Source: Clostridiales bacterium UBA7103
GTDB taxonomy: Bacteria; Bacillota; Clostridia; Oscillospirales; Oscillospiraceae
DNA: 64,000 nucleotides
NCBI GenBank assembly: GCA_002493305.1
Contig: DKYJ01000032.1
Location: forward strand, 14,936-78,935
Direction of reading: 5' to 3'
Shown here piece after piece: positions 49,583 through 58,145 of this stretch; within the stretch, counting starts at the first letter, position 1, and each line of letters starts with the position of its first letter. Under the pieces are notes generated by a model, which did not search any database, had not been told where the DNA came from, and saw only the letters and a list, made by a program, of their open reading frames with translations. A program made the translations under genes and the position numbers.

Positions 49583-50611
49583 TCATTTCCTGTGCTTCAG
49601 CTTTGTAAACAGGGCGGGGGCAAGCTCGCCGGTTTTGGCCACTGCGTGGAATGCGGTGAGGGTCAGGTCGGGGTTGCCGCTGCGCAGGACGCGGCAGAGC
49701 GTCTCCGTGGGCAGGCCGCCGGAGGTGTCCCGGCAGCGGGCGAGAACCTGCTCGTTTGTGATGATCTCTTCGGCGACGCGGCGCTTTTCCGCCCGCGTCA
49801 GCGTGCAGGAGCGGGAGAAGAGATTGGTAAGGCAGGAGAAAACGCTCTTTGCGAACATATACCGGAAATCCGCTTCATTCTCCGCACCAAGCTCCCGGCA
49901 GAGAGCCTGAACGCGCCGGTCTATCTCGAGGCAGACGGCAAATTTCCTGTCGTAATAGCGGGTTATAAGGCTCTCGCCCTCGTGCATGATGTAATGATAC
50001 TTGCACTCCGGCAGCACAGTTACACGCCCGACCTTTTCAAGACAGGAGAAGATAAAGAGCCTGTCCTCGCCCCAACGGTAATCAGGAAAGCGTATGTTGT
50101 TCCGGCGAATAAGCTCCGCCGAATATAGCTTGCCCCAGACTTGATTCAAAAGATTGGCCTTATAAAGCCGCGCGAGACTGTGCCCCAGCTCCGCGCGGTC
50201 AATGCTCTGCTCCGGCTCGTTATATTCCCTGTGAGAGCCGTCAACATTGTCTATCGCGTAGCCAAAAACGACCATATCCGCATCTACGGCGCCCCTGAGG
50301 GCGTATTCCACCGCATCGGGCGCGAGCGCGTCATCCGCGTCGATAAACATCACATATTCCGCCTCCGGGGAGACAAGCTCCAGCGCGCGGTTGCGCGCCA
50401 TGGCGGGGCCGCCGTTTTGAACGCTCACCGGGCGCAGGCGCCCGTCCTCCGCCGCCATCCGGCGCAGGAGCTCCGCCGTGCCGTCATGGGAGCCGTCGTC
50501 AATGACTATAAGCTCCAGCTCCCTGTGGCTCTGGGAAAGAACGCTTTTCACCGAGCCTTCGATGAACTTCTCTGCGTTGTAAGCCGGCATAATGACAGAT
50601 ACCTTGCTCAT
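49583..50611 (-). CDS. Family 2 glycosyltransferase
   Basis: A 342-residue GT-A enzyme. VSVIMPAYNAEKFIEGSVKSVLSQS opens the nucleotide-sugar domain, LIVIDDGSHDGT follows, and the DxD metal site is MFIDADDAL; WGEDRLF is the ED acceptor motif. No membrane helix. It transfers a sugar to an envelope glycan or glycolipid; the acceptor cannot be predicted. The DUF2461 gene upstream overlaps it by 4 bp. Confidence 0.9.
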   Translation of the reverse strand: MSKVSVIMPAYNAEKFIEGSVKSVLSQSHRELELIVIDDGSHDGTAELLRRMAAEDGRLRPVSVQNGGPAMARNRALELVSPEAEYVMFIDADDALAPDAVEYALRGAVDADMVVFGYAIDNVDGSHREYNEPEQSIDRAELGHSLARLYKANLLNQVWGKLYSAELIRRNNIRFPDYRWGEDRLFIFSCLEKVGRVTVLPECKYHYIMHEGESLITRYYDRKFAVCLEIDRRVQALCRELGAENEADFRYMFAKSVFSCLTNLFSRSCTLTRAEKRRVAEEIITNEQVLARCRDTSGGLPTETLCRVLRSGNPDLTLTAFHAVAKTGELAPALFTKLKHRK

Positions 50612-51282
50612 TTGGCCTCCGTTTCCGCGGCGAGAGCCGCCTCAGACAGAAAATCGTACAGCTCCATAAGCTCAAGATACGCCGCGCATACGGTCTGCGG
50701 CAGCATTTCGGTCAGCTCCTCACCGCCGCAGTCGACCCTGTGGGTCACATACAGCGTGCGCCGGTTATACCAGTTTGCCGTGTGCCCCTCGGCCTTGCCC
50801 TTGGGCCGCTTATACTCCTGACCGCCGACAAACCAGCGCCCGCTGTCCTCAATTTTGGCCGCTATGCGCTCAAAGCGCGCGGGGTTTGCGTCGACAGCCT
50901 TGCGAAAGGCCGCCATCAGCGCGGGAGTCGGCTCTGAAAAGCCCATGCCGTACTCATACCGCGCAGCGCCAATCTCAAACCAGAAATCCGGCGCGAGCCC
51001 GGAGCGCCGCTTGCTCCATATGGAAAACCACATATGATCCTTAAACGGCCCTCTGCCGAAAAGCCGCCGCGCGTCCCGGTAGATGCGGGAGACATGGAGT
51101 TGAAAATCCTCCCCGGGGAAGCGCGCGTTCATTATTTCAAGACAGTCCGCCCCCAACTCCTTCATGGGTCGGTGGACACACTCCTCAAACAGCGCCTTTC
51201 GAGGGAGAAACCACTCCCGCTCATTATTAAAACTGATACCCCAAAAAAATTCGGCGGTATCTTTGGTAAAGCCCTTAAACAT
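50608..51282 (-). CDS. DUF2461 family protein
   Basis: A 224-residue protein. The family signatures are FWGISFNNEREWF near the start, VSRIYRDARRLFGRGPFKDHMWFSIW in the middle and the Tyr/Arg-rich region after it. DUF2461 members are soluble and have no established function. The start ATG at 51282 follows GGAGAGG; the open frame upstream is not coding. It is transcribed with the glycosyltransferase and divergently from efp. Confidence 0.85.
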   Translation of the reverse strand: MFKGFTKDTAEFFWGISFNNEREWFLPRKALFEECVHRPMKELGADCLEIMNARFPGEDFQLHVSRIYRDARRLFGRGPFKDHMWFSIWSKRRSGLAPDFWFEIGAARYEYGMGFSEPTPALMAAFRKAVDANPARFERIAAKIEDSGRWFVGGQEYKRPKGKAEGHTANWYNRRTLYVTHRVDCGGEELTEMLPQTVCAAYLELMELYDFLSEAALAAETEAK

Positions 51283-51351
51283 CTCAGTATCCTCTCCTGC
51301 ATGGTATGCCTGAATTTTACCACAGAGTCCGGGAGATATGCAAGAAAAGGC

Positions 51352-51380
51352 TTGCAAAAACAGCGTTTATACTGTAATAT
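51352..51380 (+). promoter_or_regulatory. Probable efp promoter
   Basis: TTGCAA (51352-51357), 17 bases, TAATAT (51375-51380), about 50 bases before efp. Confidence 0.5.
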
Positions 51381-51431
51381 GTAAGGGCTAAAAATTTATT
51401 ATAGATAATATTTGTTCGGGAGGGCCCATTT

Positions 51432-51989
51432 ATGATTACAGCAGGCGATTTCAGAAACGGCGTTACCTTTGAGATGGACGGTCAGGTCATGCAGGTCGTT
51501 GAGTTCCAGCATGTCAAGCCCGGTAAGGGCGCGGCCTTTGTCCGCACCAAGATGAAAAATGTCATCACCGGTGCCGTCACCGAAACTTCCTTTAACCCCA
51601 CCGCGAAGTTTGAAAACGCGACCGTTGACCGCATGACCATGGAGTACAGCTATGCCGACGGTAACCTTTATTACTTCATGAACCCCGAGACTTATGAGCT
51701 TGAGCCGGTGGACGAGTCCGTCCTGGGCGACAACTTCAAGTTCGTCAAGGAAAATATGGAGTGCACCATCTACTCCTACAAGGGCAAGGTCTTTAATGTT
51801 GAGCCGCCCTTCTTCGTGGAGCTTGAGGTCACTGAGACCGATCCGGGTTTTGCCGGCAACACCGCCACCAATGCCACCAAGCCCGCCACCCTTGAGACTG
51901 GCGCCGAGATAAAGGTTCCTCTCTTTATAGAGCGCGGCGAGAAGATCAAGGTCGATACCCGTACCGGCGAGTATCTGTCCAGAGCGTAA
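51432..51989 (+). CDS. efp: Elongation factor P
   Basis: A 185-residue EF-P, full length. Domain I starts [17 protein letters not shown] and carries the ribosome-contacting loop [14 protein letters not shown], whose tip Lys is the usual modification site. Domain II/III end with [14 protein letters not shown]. It relieves ribosome stalling at polyproline. GGGAGG precedes ATG 51432. The CD1247-type gene follows in the same direction. Confidence 0.96.
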   Translation: MITAGDFRNGVTFEMDGQVMQVVEFQHVKPGKGAAFVRTKMKNVITGAVTETSFNPTAKFENATVDRMTMEYSYADGNLYYFMNPETYELEPVDESVLGDNFKFVKENMECTIYSYKGKVFNVEPPFFVELEVTETDPGFAGNTATNATKPATLETGAEIKVPLFIERGEKIKVDTRTGEYLSRA

Positions 51990-52052
51990 GAGCCCGATTG
52001 GCGGCCTTGCCATAGTTGTCCGATTTAAGCCAGCGAAAAGGAGGTTTTCATC

Positions 52053-52520
52053 ATAACAGTTGTTGAAAAAGCGGCATACCTGAAGGGTCTTGTCGAGGGG
52101 CTGGGCGTTGAGCCCGATTCCAGAGACGGGAAGCTCTGGGGCGCATTGACGGATCTCTTGTCCGATATGGCTCACGAGGTGGAGGATCTTCAGGCCAGCG
52201 ACCTTGACTTTGCCGAGGCTCTGGACGAGATCAGCGAGGATCTTACCTATCTGGAGGAGCTGACCTGCGATCTGGATATGCCGGAGGATGAGGACGAAGA
52301 ATGTTTTGGCGATTGTGCCTCATGCCTTGATCCCTGTGACCAAGCAGATGAGGACGATGAGGAGCTGGAGTATGATGGCGTTTTGTATGACGCGACCTGC
52401 CCCGGCTGCGGCGAGGAGATAACCTTTGATCAGGACACGCTGGACGAGGGCTCCATCAAGTGCCCCAACTGCGGGGAGCTGCTTGAGTTCGACCTCAGCG
52501 ACGCTGACGGCGAGGAATAA
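52053..52520 (+). CDS. CD1247-like N-terminal domain protein with zinc ribbon; apparent AUA start
   Basis: A protein of about 155 residues. It opens with TVVEKAAYLKGLVEGLGVEP, the CD1247-type helical domain, followed by an acidic stretch and a C-terminal zinc ribbon CPGCGEEIT...CPNCGELLEFD. Where homologues have the initiating Met there is ATA at 52053, exactly 8 bases after a strong AGGAGG. The first conventional in-frame start (TTG 52146) would delete the conserved N-terminus and has no RBS. So either AUA is used, or a G-to-A change or sequence error removed the start. The spacing after efp suggests a shared transcript. Confidence 0.72.
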   Translation: MTVVEKAAYLKGLVEGLGVEPDSRDGKLWGALTDLLSDMAHEVEDLQASDLDFAEALDEISEDLTYLEELTCDLDMPEDEDEECFGDCASCLDPCDQADEDDEELEYDGVLYDATCPGCGEEITFDQDTLDEGSIKCPNCGELLEFDLSDADGEE

Positions 52521-52888
52521 ATCACAATAAACAGGGGGCTGTCTGTTGACAGCCCCTTCAGCTTGTCAAAAAAGTCCTTGCAGGACTTTTTTGACCGCTT
52601 CAGCCGCCGAGTGTTTTGAATAAGTTCAAAACGCTGCTTCGCCCGAAAATCCCGTATTTACGGGCTTTTCTGCGGCGGGTTATTTTACACGAGGCGGGCC
52701 TTGCCCCCTCGAGCACCCCCGCTGTTCTATTGTCGTTCACTGGCAGTATAGGCTTTTTTGACAGCCCCTTATTTTTGCCCATATTCTCGCTCCGCGAGAG
52801 AGATTTACGGTCTGCGGGCTGGTAAATTATCTGCCGCTTTGGTAGGATCCAAGCAGACCGGTCAATAAAATCAAAGGGTGACATCAAA
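52521..52888. other. Intergenic stretch holding repeat family B copy 2
   Basis: Contains a hairpin GGGGCTGTC...GACAGCCCC (52535-52556), repeat family B copy 2 (to 52770) and about 110 bp of promoter region for the following regulator. No gene seen. Confidence 0.6.
52535..52770 (-). repeat. Dispersed intergenic repeat family B, copy 2
   Basis: Reverse-orientation copy of 45149-45394, aligned over its full length with scattered differences. It includes the GTCAAAAAAGTCC...GGACTTTTTTGAC stem and GAGGCGGGCCTTGCCCCCTC. The short direct repeat TTGACAGCCCCTT occurs at both ends. Confidence 0.8.
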
Positions 52889-54148
52889 ATGGAAAAGAAA
52901 TCTATCGGCTCTTTCATCGCCGCGCTGAGAAAAGCCAAGGGGCTTACGCAGCGGGAGCTGGCGGAAAAGCTGAATGTGTCCGACAAGGCGGTGAGCCGCT
53001 GGGAGCGGGAGGAGAGCCTGCCCGATCTGAGCCTTATCCCCGCCATTGCGGAGATCTTCGGCGTGACGGCGGACGAGCTTCTGCGCGGGGAGCGCATGAA
53101 GGAGGGGGAGAGCCTGCCCCGCGCCGAGGAAAAGAGCGAAAAGCAGCTTAAGAATCTGGTCAGCCGCAGCCTTTTGCGCTTCAATAACCGCAGCATCATT
53201 GCCGCCGGGGTCGCGCTGGCGGGGCTTATCGGCGCGATGGTTGCCAATGTTGGCTTTAACAAAGCATGGGTCGCCTTTTTCATCGCCCTCGTGTTCTATC
53301 TGGCTGCAGCGCTGTGCGAGACGGGCTTCACCGTCGCCGCAATGGCGGCGCTGAATGTGGAGGAGGACAGCGAAGCGATTCGGGGGGCGCGGCACAAGAT
53401 TTTGAACCGGGCGCTGCTGGTGTTCGGGCTTGTTATCGTCCTCTTTGCCGCGACACTGCCGCTGATTATTTTCCCGTGGAGCGCCTATATGGGACTTACC
53501 GGGGATAGCTGGCTTGTTAACGGCGCAATCTGCGGCTGTTATGGGCTGCTGGCGAGTATGTTTGTTGCGTGGCTAAGTGTGGGCATTGCCGTCAAACGCG
53601 GGCTGTTCAGTCTTGACGCAAAGCAGCGCGCCCGCCGCCGTCTGCGTGTGATAAGCGTCCTGACCACACTGGGCGTAATGGGGCTGACCCTCGTTGCCGA
53701 TATCCTGCTGACGGAGAATGTGACCATGTACGCGGACGCAATAGTTTTTGACAATTACGAGGATTTCACAACTTATATGATGCGCAAGGAGGAAGTGGGC
53801 GAGCAGTACGGCGGTGTGGCCATTGCGCCTGAGAGCAGCATAACCTACTACGATGAGGACGGAAACCCCACCACGGAGGCAAAATCCCGCATGCAGGAGA
53901 TAGTCAACACCGAGGGGGAGACGGTGCTTCGCTATTACCGCCGAAACGACAACGCCGTCATCATCCGCTATGAAGCCAGCGACAGCTGCCTACCTATTAC
54001 GGTCATTACGCAGGATGCGCTGAACGGTGCTCATGCCACAGTGGACATATTGGATAAGGTTTTTGCCGCCCTGTATATCGCGGAGCTTGTCGCCGCCATC
54101 GTCATATACATGATAAAAAGCCGGCGCATCGAAAAGCGCGCGGCGTGA
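52889..54148 (+). CDS. XRE-family regulator fused to a multi-helix membrane domain
   Basis: A 419-residue protein. Residues 1-66 are a Cro/CI HTH (IAALRKAKGLTQRELAEKLNVSDKAVSRWEREESLPD). From about 100 to 265 there are five to six hydrophobic segments (IIAAGVALAGLIGAMVANVG, WVAFFIALVFYLAAALCE, ALLVFGLVIVLFAATLPLIIF, LLASMFVAWLSVGIAV, VISVLTTLGVMGLTLVADILL). An extracytoplasmic region of about 110 residues follows, then a final helix. It probably couples an envelope signal to transcription. No target gene is evident. Confidence 0.82.
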   Translation: MEKKSIGSFIAALRKAKGLTQRELAEKLNVSDKAVSRWEREESLPDLSLIPAIAEIFGVTADELLRGERMKEGESLPRAEEKSEKQLKNLVSRSLLRFNNRSIIAAGVALAGLIGAMVANVGFNKAWVAFFIALVFYLAAALCETGFTVAAMAALNVEEDSEAIRGARHKILNRALLVFGLVIVLFAATLPLIIFPWSAYMGLTGDSWLVNGAICGCYGLLASMFVAWLSVGIAVKRGLFSLDAKQRARRRLRVISVLTTLGVMGLTLVADILLTENVTMYADAIVFDNYEDFTTYMMRKEEVGEQYGGVAIAPESSITYYDEDGNPTTEAKSRMQEIVNTEGETVLRYYRRNDNAVIIRYEASDSCLPITVITQDALNGAHATVDILDKVFAALYIAELVAAIVIYMIKSRRIEKRAA

Positions 54149-54170
54149 CAAATAGGAAAGAGCATGGTAT

Positions 54171-54201
54171 AATGACCTTGAGCAATATGCTCAGGGTCAT
54201 T
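54171..54201 (+). terminator. Hairpin after the XRE-membrane gene
   Basis: AATGACCTTGAGCA (54171-54184) pairs with TGCTCAGGGTCATT (54188-54201) with one mismatch, followed by ATTGTTGT. Confidence 0.6.
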
Positions 54202-54231
54202 ATTGTTGTCAAAGTGTATACCCAGCCCAAC

Positions 54232-54360
54232 CTGCTTCCCCCTGAGGGGGAAGTGGCGCGAAGCGCCGATAGGGGGGCTGCCCTGCACCAAGGTGAGATA
54301 GGAGCAAGACTCCCCCCTTCAGTCAGCTTGCGCTGACAGCTCCCCCTCAGGGGGAGCCAA
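54232..54360 (+). repeat. Dispersed intergenic repeat family A, copy 3 (complete)
   Basis: First half: CTTCCCCCTGAGGGGGAAG, GGCGCGAAGCGCC, GATAGGGGGG. Middle: CCTGCACCAAGGTGAGATAG. Second half: CCCCCCTTCAGTCAGC, GCTGACAGCTCCCCCTCAGG. This copy shows both halves intact and serves as the reference for copies 1 and 2. Confidence 0.8.
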
Positions 54361-54446
54361 GGGCTTTTACGGTGAGGAGGCATGAGGTTTTTGGCAGTCT
54401 CAATGACGTACGCTCAGGGTAATTATTTTTTTGCGAGGTGAGGGTG

Positions 54447-55697
54447 ATGTACAAGCCTCTTGCGGATGAAATCCGCCCCGACAGTCTGGACGATGTTGTC
54501 GGGCAGAAGCATATTTTGGGGCGGGACGGCATGCTCCGCCGTATCGTGGAGAGCGGGCAGATACCGAACATGATCTTCTACGGCCCGTCCGGCACGGGAA
54601 AAACCACCGTCGCCCGCATTATCGCCCAGCGCACGCACCGCAGCCTGCGCAAGCTCAACGCTACCACCGCGGGCATTGCCGATATAAAGAAAATTATCGA
54701 CGAGCTGGACACCTTCCTTGCCCCCGGCGGCGTGCTGCTGTATCTGGACGAGATCCAGTATTTCAACAAAAAGCAGCAGCAATCTCTGCTGGAATTTATC
54801 GAGGACGGGCGCATTACGCTCATCGCCTCCACCACGGAAAATCCGTATTTCTGCGTGTTTAACGCCATTTTGAGCCGCAGCACCGTCTTTGAATTCAAGC
54901 CCATCTCCGCTGAGGACGCGCAGGGCGCGGTGCGGAGGGCTATTGACATCATGAACGGCCGTCGGGAGCGCCCCCTTGAGTTTGAGCCGGAGGTTATCCG
55001 CCATATGGCGAGCGCCTGCGGGGGCGATGTGCGCAAGGCGATAAACTCGGTCGAGCTGCTTTTCTCCGCCGCCGGGACGCGCGATAAGATAAGCCTCGAG
55101 GACGCGAAGGCCATCTCCCAGCGCAGCGCCATGCGCTATGACCGGGAGGGGGACGAGCATTTTGACATTCTATCCTCCTTGATGAAGTCCCTGCGCGGCT
55201 CTGACCCCGACGCGGCGATGCACTATCTGGCGCGGCTTTTGGAGGTGGGCGACCTTGTGGGCGCCTGCCGCCGCATCCTCTGCTCGGCGAGCGAGGATAT
55301 CGGCCTTGCCTATCCGCAGGCCGTGCCCATCGTGAAAGCCTGCGTGGATTCTGCCTTGCAGCTCGGCCTGCCGGAGGCGCGCCTGCCGCTGGCAGAAGCC
55401 TGCCTGCTGCTGGCCACCGCGCCCAAGTCGAACACCGCCTGCATAGCGATAGATAAAGCTTTAGCCGATGTGCGCGCCGGCAGGACGGGCAGCATACCGC
55501 GCGAGCTTCAGAATGTCCACGCCGACGGCACGGGCTTTGAGCGGGAGCAGGGCTATAAATATCCCCACAATTACCCCGGCCACTGGGTAAAGCAGCAGTA
55601 TTTGCCCGACCCAATCAAGAACGCCGTCTATTACGAGTACGGCGACAACAAGACCGAGCAGGCCGCCAAGCGCTATTGGGACGAGATAAAAAAGTAA
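54447..55697 (+). CDS. rarA: Replication-associated recombination protein RarA (MgsA)
   Basis: A 416-residue AAA ATPase related to clamp loaders. It begins PLADEIRPDSLDDVVGQKHIL; Walker A GPSGTGKTTVAR, Walker B VLLYLDEIQYFNKKQQ, sensor-1 IASTTENPYF and the C-terminal tetramerisation part with YKYPHNYPGHWVKQQYLPD are all present. It acts at stalled replication forks. ATG 54447 follows GAGGTGAGG; a GTG 9 bases earlier is in frame but overlaps the RBS. DUF951 and GIY-YIG genes follow closely. Confidence 0.94.
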   Translation: MYKPLADEIRPDSLDDVVGQKHILGRDGMLRRIVESGQIPNMIFYGPSGTGKTTVARIIAQRTHRSLRKLNATTAGIADIKKIIDELDTFLAPGGVLLYLDEIQYFNKKQQQSLLEFIEDGRITLIASTTENPYFCVFNAILSRSTVFEFKPISAEDAQGAVRRAIDIMNGRRERPLEFEPEVIRHMASACGGDVRKAINSVELLFSAAGTRDKISLEDAKAISQRSAMRYDREGDEHFDILSSLMKSLRGSDPDAAMHYLARLLEVGDLVGACRRILCSASEDIGLAYPQAVPIVKACVDSALQLGLPEARLPLAEACLLLATAPKSNTACIAIDKALADVRAGRTGSIPRELQNVHADGTGFEREQGYKYPHNYPGHWVKQQYLPDPIKNAVYYEYGDNKTEQAAKRYWDEIKK

Positions 55698-55708
55698 TGG
55701 AGATTTGT

Positions 55709-55885
55709 ATGGATATTCAGGTCGGAGATGTGCTCACAATGAAAAAGCCCCACCCCTGCGGCAGCAGGGAATGGCTCGTTCTGCGCATCGGGGCGGATTT
55801 TAAGCTCCGGTGCATGGGCTGCGGCCATGAGGTCATGGGCGCGCGCTCGAAATTTGAAAAAAACGTGAAAGATATACGCCGATGA
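55709..55885 (+). CDS. DUF951 family protein
   Basis: A 58-residue protein: MDIQVGDVLTMKKPHPCGSR, then VLRIGADFKLRCMGCGHEVM with the conserved Cys/His. DUF951 members are small nucleic-acid-binding-like beta proteins often next to replication or cell-division genes. The start at 55709 fits the family N-terminus; ATG 55697 overlapping the rarA stop (TAATG) is an alternative. It overlaps the GIY-YIG gene by 4 bp. Confidence 0.88.
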   Translation: MDIQVGDVLTMKKPHPCGSREWLVLRIGADFKLRCMGCGHEVMGARSKFEKNVKDIRR

Positions 55886-56136
55886 ATTGGGTGTATATTC
55901 TCCGCTGCTCCGATGATACGCTCTATTGCGGCTGGACAAATGACCTTGACCACCGGCTCAAGACCCACAACTCCGGCAAGGGCGCAAAGTATACCCGCTC
56001 CCGCCTGCCGGTGGAGCTTGTGTACAGCGAGGCGCTGGACAGCCCCTCCGCCGCCCTGCGCCGCGAATGCGAGATAAAAAAGCTCAGCAGGAGAGAAAAA
56101 TTGAAATTGATAGAAAAAAGCACTGAAAATCCGTGA
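55882..56136 (+). CDS. GIY-YIG nuclease family protein
   Basis: An 84-residue single-domain GIY-YIG protein of the YhbQ/UPF0213 type. VYILRCSDDTLYCGWT carries the VYI...YCG variant of GIY-YIG, followed by the conserved Arg in DLDHRLKTHN and Glu in LRRECEIKKLSR. It would bind or cleave nucleic acid; the cellular role is unclear. Last gene of the rarA cluster. Confidence 0.92.
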   Translation: MNWVYILRCSDDTLYCGWTNDLDHRLKTHNSGKGAKYTRSRLPVELVYSEALDSPSAALRRECEIKKLSRREKLKLIEKSTENP

Positions 56137-56152
56137 GTTTCAGTGCTTTTTT
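56114..56152. terminator. Bidirectional intrinsic terminator
   Basis: AAAAAAGCACTGAAA (56114-56128) pairs perfectly with TTTCAGTGCTTTTTT (56138-56152). It serves the rarA cluster and the converging lipoprotein gene. Confidence 0.88.
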
Positions 56153-56158
56153 ATCATC

Positions 56159-56734
56159 TCACCCCTCCAAATCGGGCTTGGCGAGCTTTATATACACCTT
56201 GCCGGAGACGGAGCTGAGGTTGAAGTTTTCAAGATAAATAATATATGTGTCGCTGTAATTGCCGTAAGGATAGGTGGTAGTCCTGTCACCCTTGGGCCAG
56301 AAGGTCAGGGAATCCTCAATGGGCACCGTCTCGGAGCTTGTGACCTCGCCAGTGTATTCAAGGGTATTAAAATCCACGGTGAAATTACCGGTTTTTACAA
56401 CTCCTGTGGCGGTAAAATCAATTTTCAGCGTGTCCTTATGCTTAGAGTCATTGGCGGCGGTGTAGCCCTGCCGCAGGGCAAAGCCGTAGGACATCTGTAC
56501 GGAGCTTATCTCCCCGGCGTTGTCCCCATCGGTGAGCTTGGAGTCGGCGCGAAAAGCCTTGAACTCGAAATAATCCAGCAGGTTTTCCGGCGTTATATCC
56601 ACCTCATATATCCTGTCGTAATCCACAGTGGCGCTCTCTTCCGGCTCGGCGGGGGTGGACTCATCGTCCTTGCCGCAGGCGCACAGGCACAAAAGCATCG
56701 CCGTGCAGAGAACAAAAGACATTATTTTTTTCAT
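56159..56734 (-). CDS. Lipoprotein, function unknown
   Basis: A 191-residue lipoprotein. The signal peptide ends in lipobox LCAC (Cys20), followed by a short acidic linker and a domain that looks beta-rich (TLKIDFTATGVVKTGNFTVDFNTLEYTGEV..., YPYGNYSDTYIIYLENFNLSSVSGKVYIKL). No family was recognised. ATG 56734 follows GGGGGTG. It is transcribed alone between two terminating regions. Confidence 0.8.
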   Translation of the reverse strand: MKKIMSFVLCTAMLLCLCACGKDDESTPAEPEESATVDYDRIYEVDITPENLLDYFEFKAFRADSKLTDGDNAGEISSVQMSYGFALRQGYTAANDSKHKDTLKIDFTATGVVKTGNFTVDFNTLEYTGEVTSSETVPIEDSLTFWPKGDRTTTYPYGNYSDTYIIYLENFNLSSVSGKVYIKLAKPDLEG

Positions 56735-56968
56735 AAAAACACCCCCTGAGAGGGAAAATAAAAAAATCAAAAAATTCTTTTTTATATTATAGCACATACA
56801 GCGCCTTTTACGCAATCCACGGCTTTGATCACAGACAAAAATTAACAAGTCCCGCGCGGCGGCGCTTGTCGGCTTTGAGAGAAATATCCTACTTTAATTG
56901 CTGGTCGTCGGCGCATAATTATCATGCGGCATTTTTGTGAGATGATAATGCGCAGGAGGGAGATTACT

Positions 56969-57961
56969 ATGAAAAAAGCGCTTGTTTCAACGCTTTTGTG
57001 CTTTTCCCTTGCGGCGGCGCTGACCACGGGAGCTTTCGCCCAGGAGCTCACGGTTGGGGGACAGGTCGTCGGTATACAGATAAGCACGCAGGGCGTTATT
57101 GTGGCGGGAGTTTCACCGGTGGAGACGGCGGAAGGCAGCTGTTCTCCGGCGGAAGAGGCGGGGCTTTGCGAGGGCGATATTATAATAGAAGCCCAGGGCA
57201 AAACCGTTATGACCGCCACGGAGCTGATAGACATTGTCAATCAGGGTCAAGGCGCGCCGGTAGAGCTGACGGTGCAGCGCCAGAGCAAGACACTGAAGCT
57301 CTCTGTCACGCCGGTGAAGGCCGAGGAGGAGCAGTGGCGGCTCGGTATGTGGCTGCGTGACAGCGTTTCCGGTATTGGCACGCTGACCTTCTGCGACCCG
57401 GAGACCGGAATCTACGGCGCGCTGGGGCACAGTATCAGCAGCGACACAAGCAACAACAAGGAGCTGCCCATAAGCCAGGGCAAGATAACCGATGCGGAAA
57501 TAATAAGCATCGAAAAGGGCACGGCGGGCAGCCCGGGCGAGCTCAATGGCTGCGCCGATGTAGGCAGGGTGCTGGGGAGTGTCGAATCAAACGACGGCCA
57601 CGGCATCTACGGCAGACTGTACACCTCACTTGCCGGGCGGCGGCTTGAGACCGGCGAGATGTGCACAGGCCCCGCCAGCATACTCTGCACTGTAGCCGGG
57701 CGGCAGACCGCCGAATACAGTGTGCAGATATCCAGAGTGTATAACGATGCTGACGGCCGCCACGCCATGATATGTGTCACCGACCCGGAGCTCTGCGCCC
57801 TGACCGGCGGTATTGTGCAGGGAATGAGCGGCAGCCCCATTTTGCAAAACGGGAAGCTGGTGGGCGCCGTGACCCATGTTTTCATTAACGATCCTCAGAA
57901 GGGCTACGGCATATGTATTCAGGATATGCTCAGCAGCGCGGGGCTTAGTGAAGCGGCATGA
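56969..57961 (+). CDS. spoIVB: SpoIVB-type peptidase (S55) with PDZ domain
   Basis: A 330-residue exported protease. After a signal peptide (ALVSTLLCFSLAAALTTGAFA) lies a PDZ domain (PAEEAGLCEGDIIIEAQGKTV). The S55 core has its catalytic His in YGALGHSIS and Ser in GMSGSPILQNGKLVGAVTHVF. SpoIVB is secreted by the forespore and triggers sigma-K activation, so this hints at sporulation ability. It is shorter than the Bacillus protein and stands alone here rather than beside recN/spo0A. RBS AGGAGG precedes ATG 56969. Confidence 0.85.
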   Translation: MKKALVSTLLCFSLAAALTTGAFAQELTVGGQVVGIQISTQGVIVAGVSPVETAEGSCSPAEEAGLCEGDIIIEAQGKTVMTATELIDIVNQGQGAPVELTVQRQSKTLKLSVTPVKAEEEQWRLGMWLRDSVSGIGTLTFCDPETGIYGALGHSISSDTSNNKELPISQGKITDAEIISIEKGTAGSPGELNGCADVGRVLGSVESNDGHGIYGRLYTSLAGRRLETGEMCTGPASILCTVAGRQTAEYSVQISRVYNDADGRHAMICVTDPELCALTGGIVQGMSGSPILQNGKLVGAVTHVFINDPQKGYGICIQDMLSSAGLSEAA

Positions 57962-57973
57962 GGTATGCGGACG

Positions 57974-58004
57974 GTTGGGAAAGTCCAAAAAGGACTTTCC
58001 CAAC
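57974..58004 (+). terminator. Hairpin after the SpoIVB gene
   Basis: GTTGGGAAAGTCC (57974-57986) pairs perfectly with 57992-58004 around an A5 loop. There is no T run. Confidence 0.5.
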
Positions 58005-58071
58005 AAAAATTGCTCCCCGGCAAAAAATATGACAATCTGCCGCAGAGCATGAAATATTTTTCTATTTTATG

Positions 58072-58100
58072 TTGCATTAACTCTATTATTCCTGTAAAAT
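58072..58100 (+). promoter_or_regulatory. Promoter of the sugar-kinase operon
   Basis: TTGCAT (58072-58077), 17 bases, TAAAAT (58095-58100), about 45 bases before the start codon. Confidence 0.65.
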
Positions 58101-58145
58101 TAAAGTAAAATATGACTAAAATCTATAAGAGTAGAGGATAGAGCA

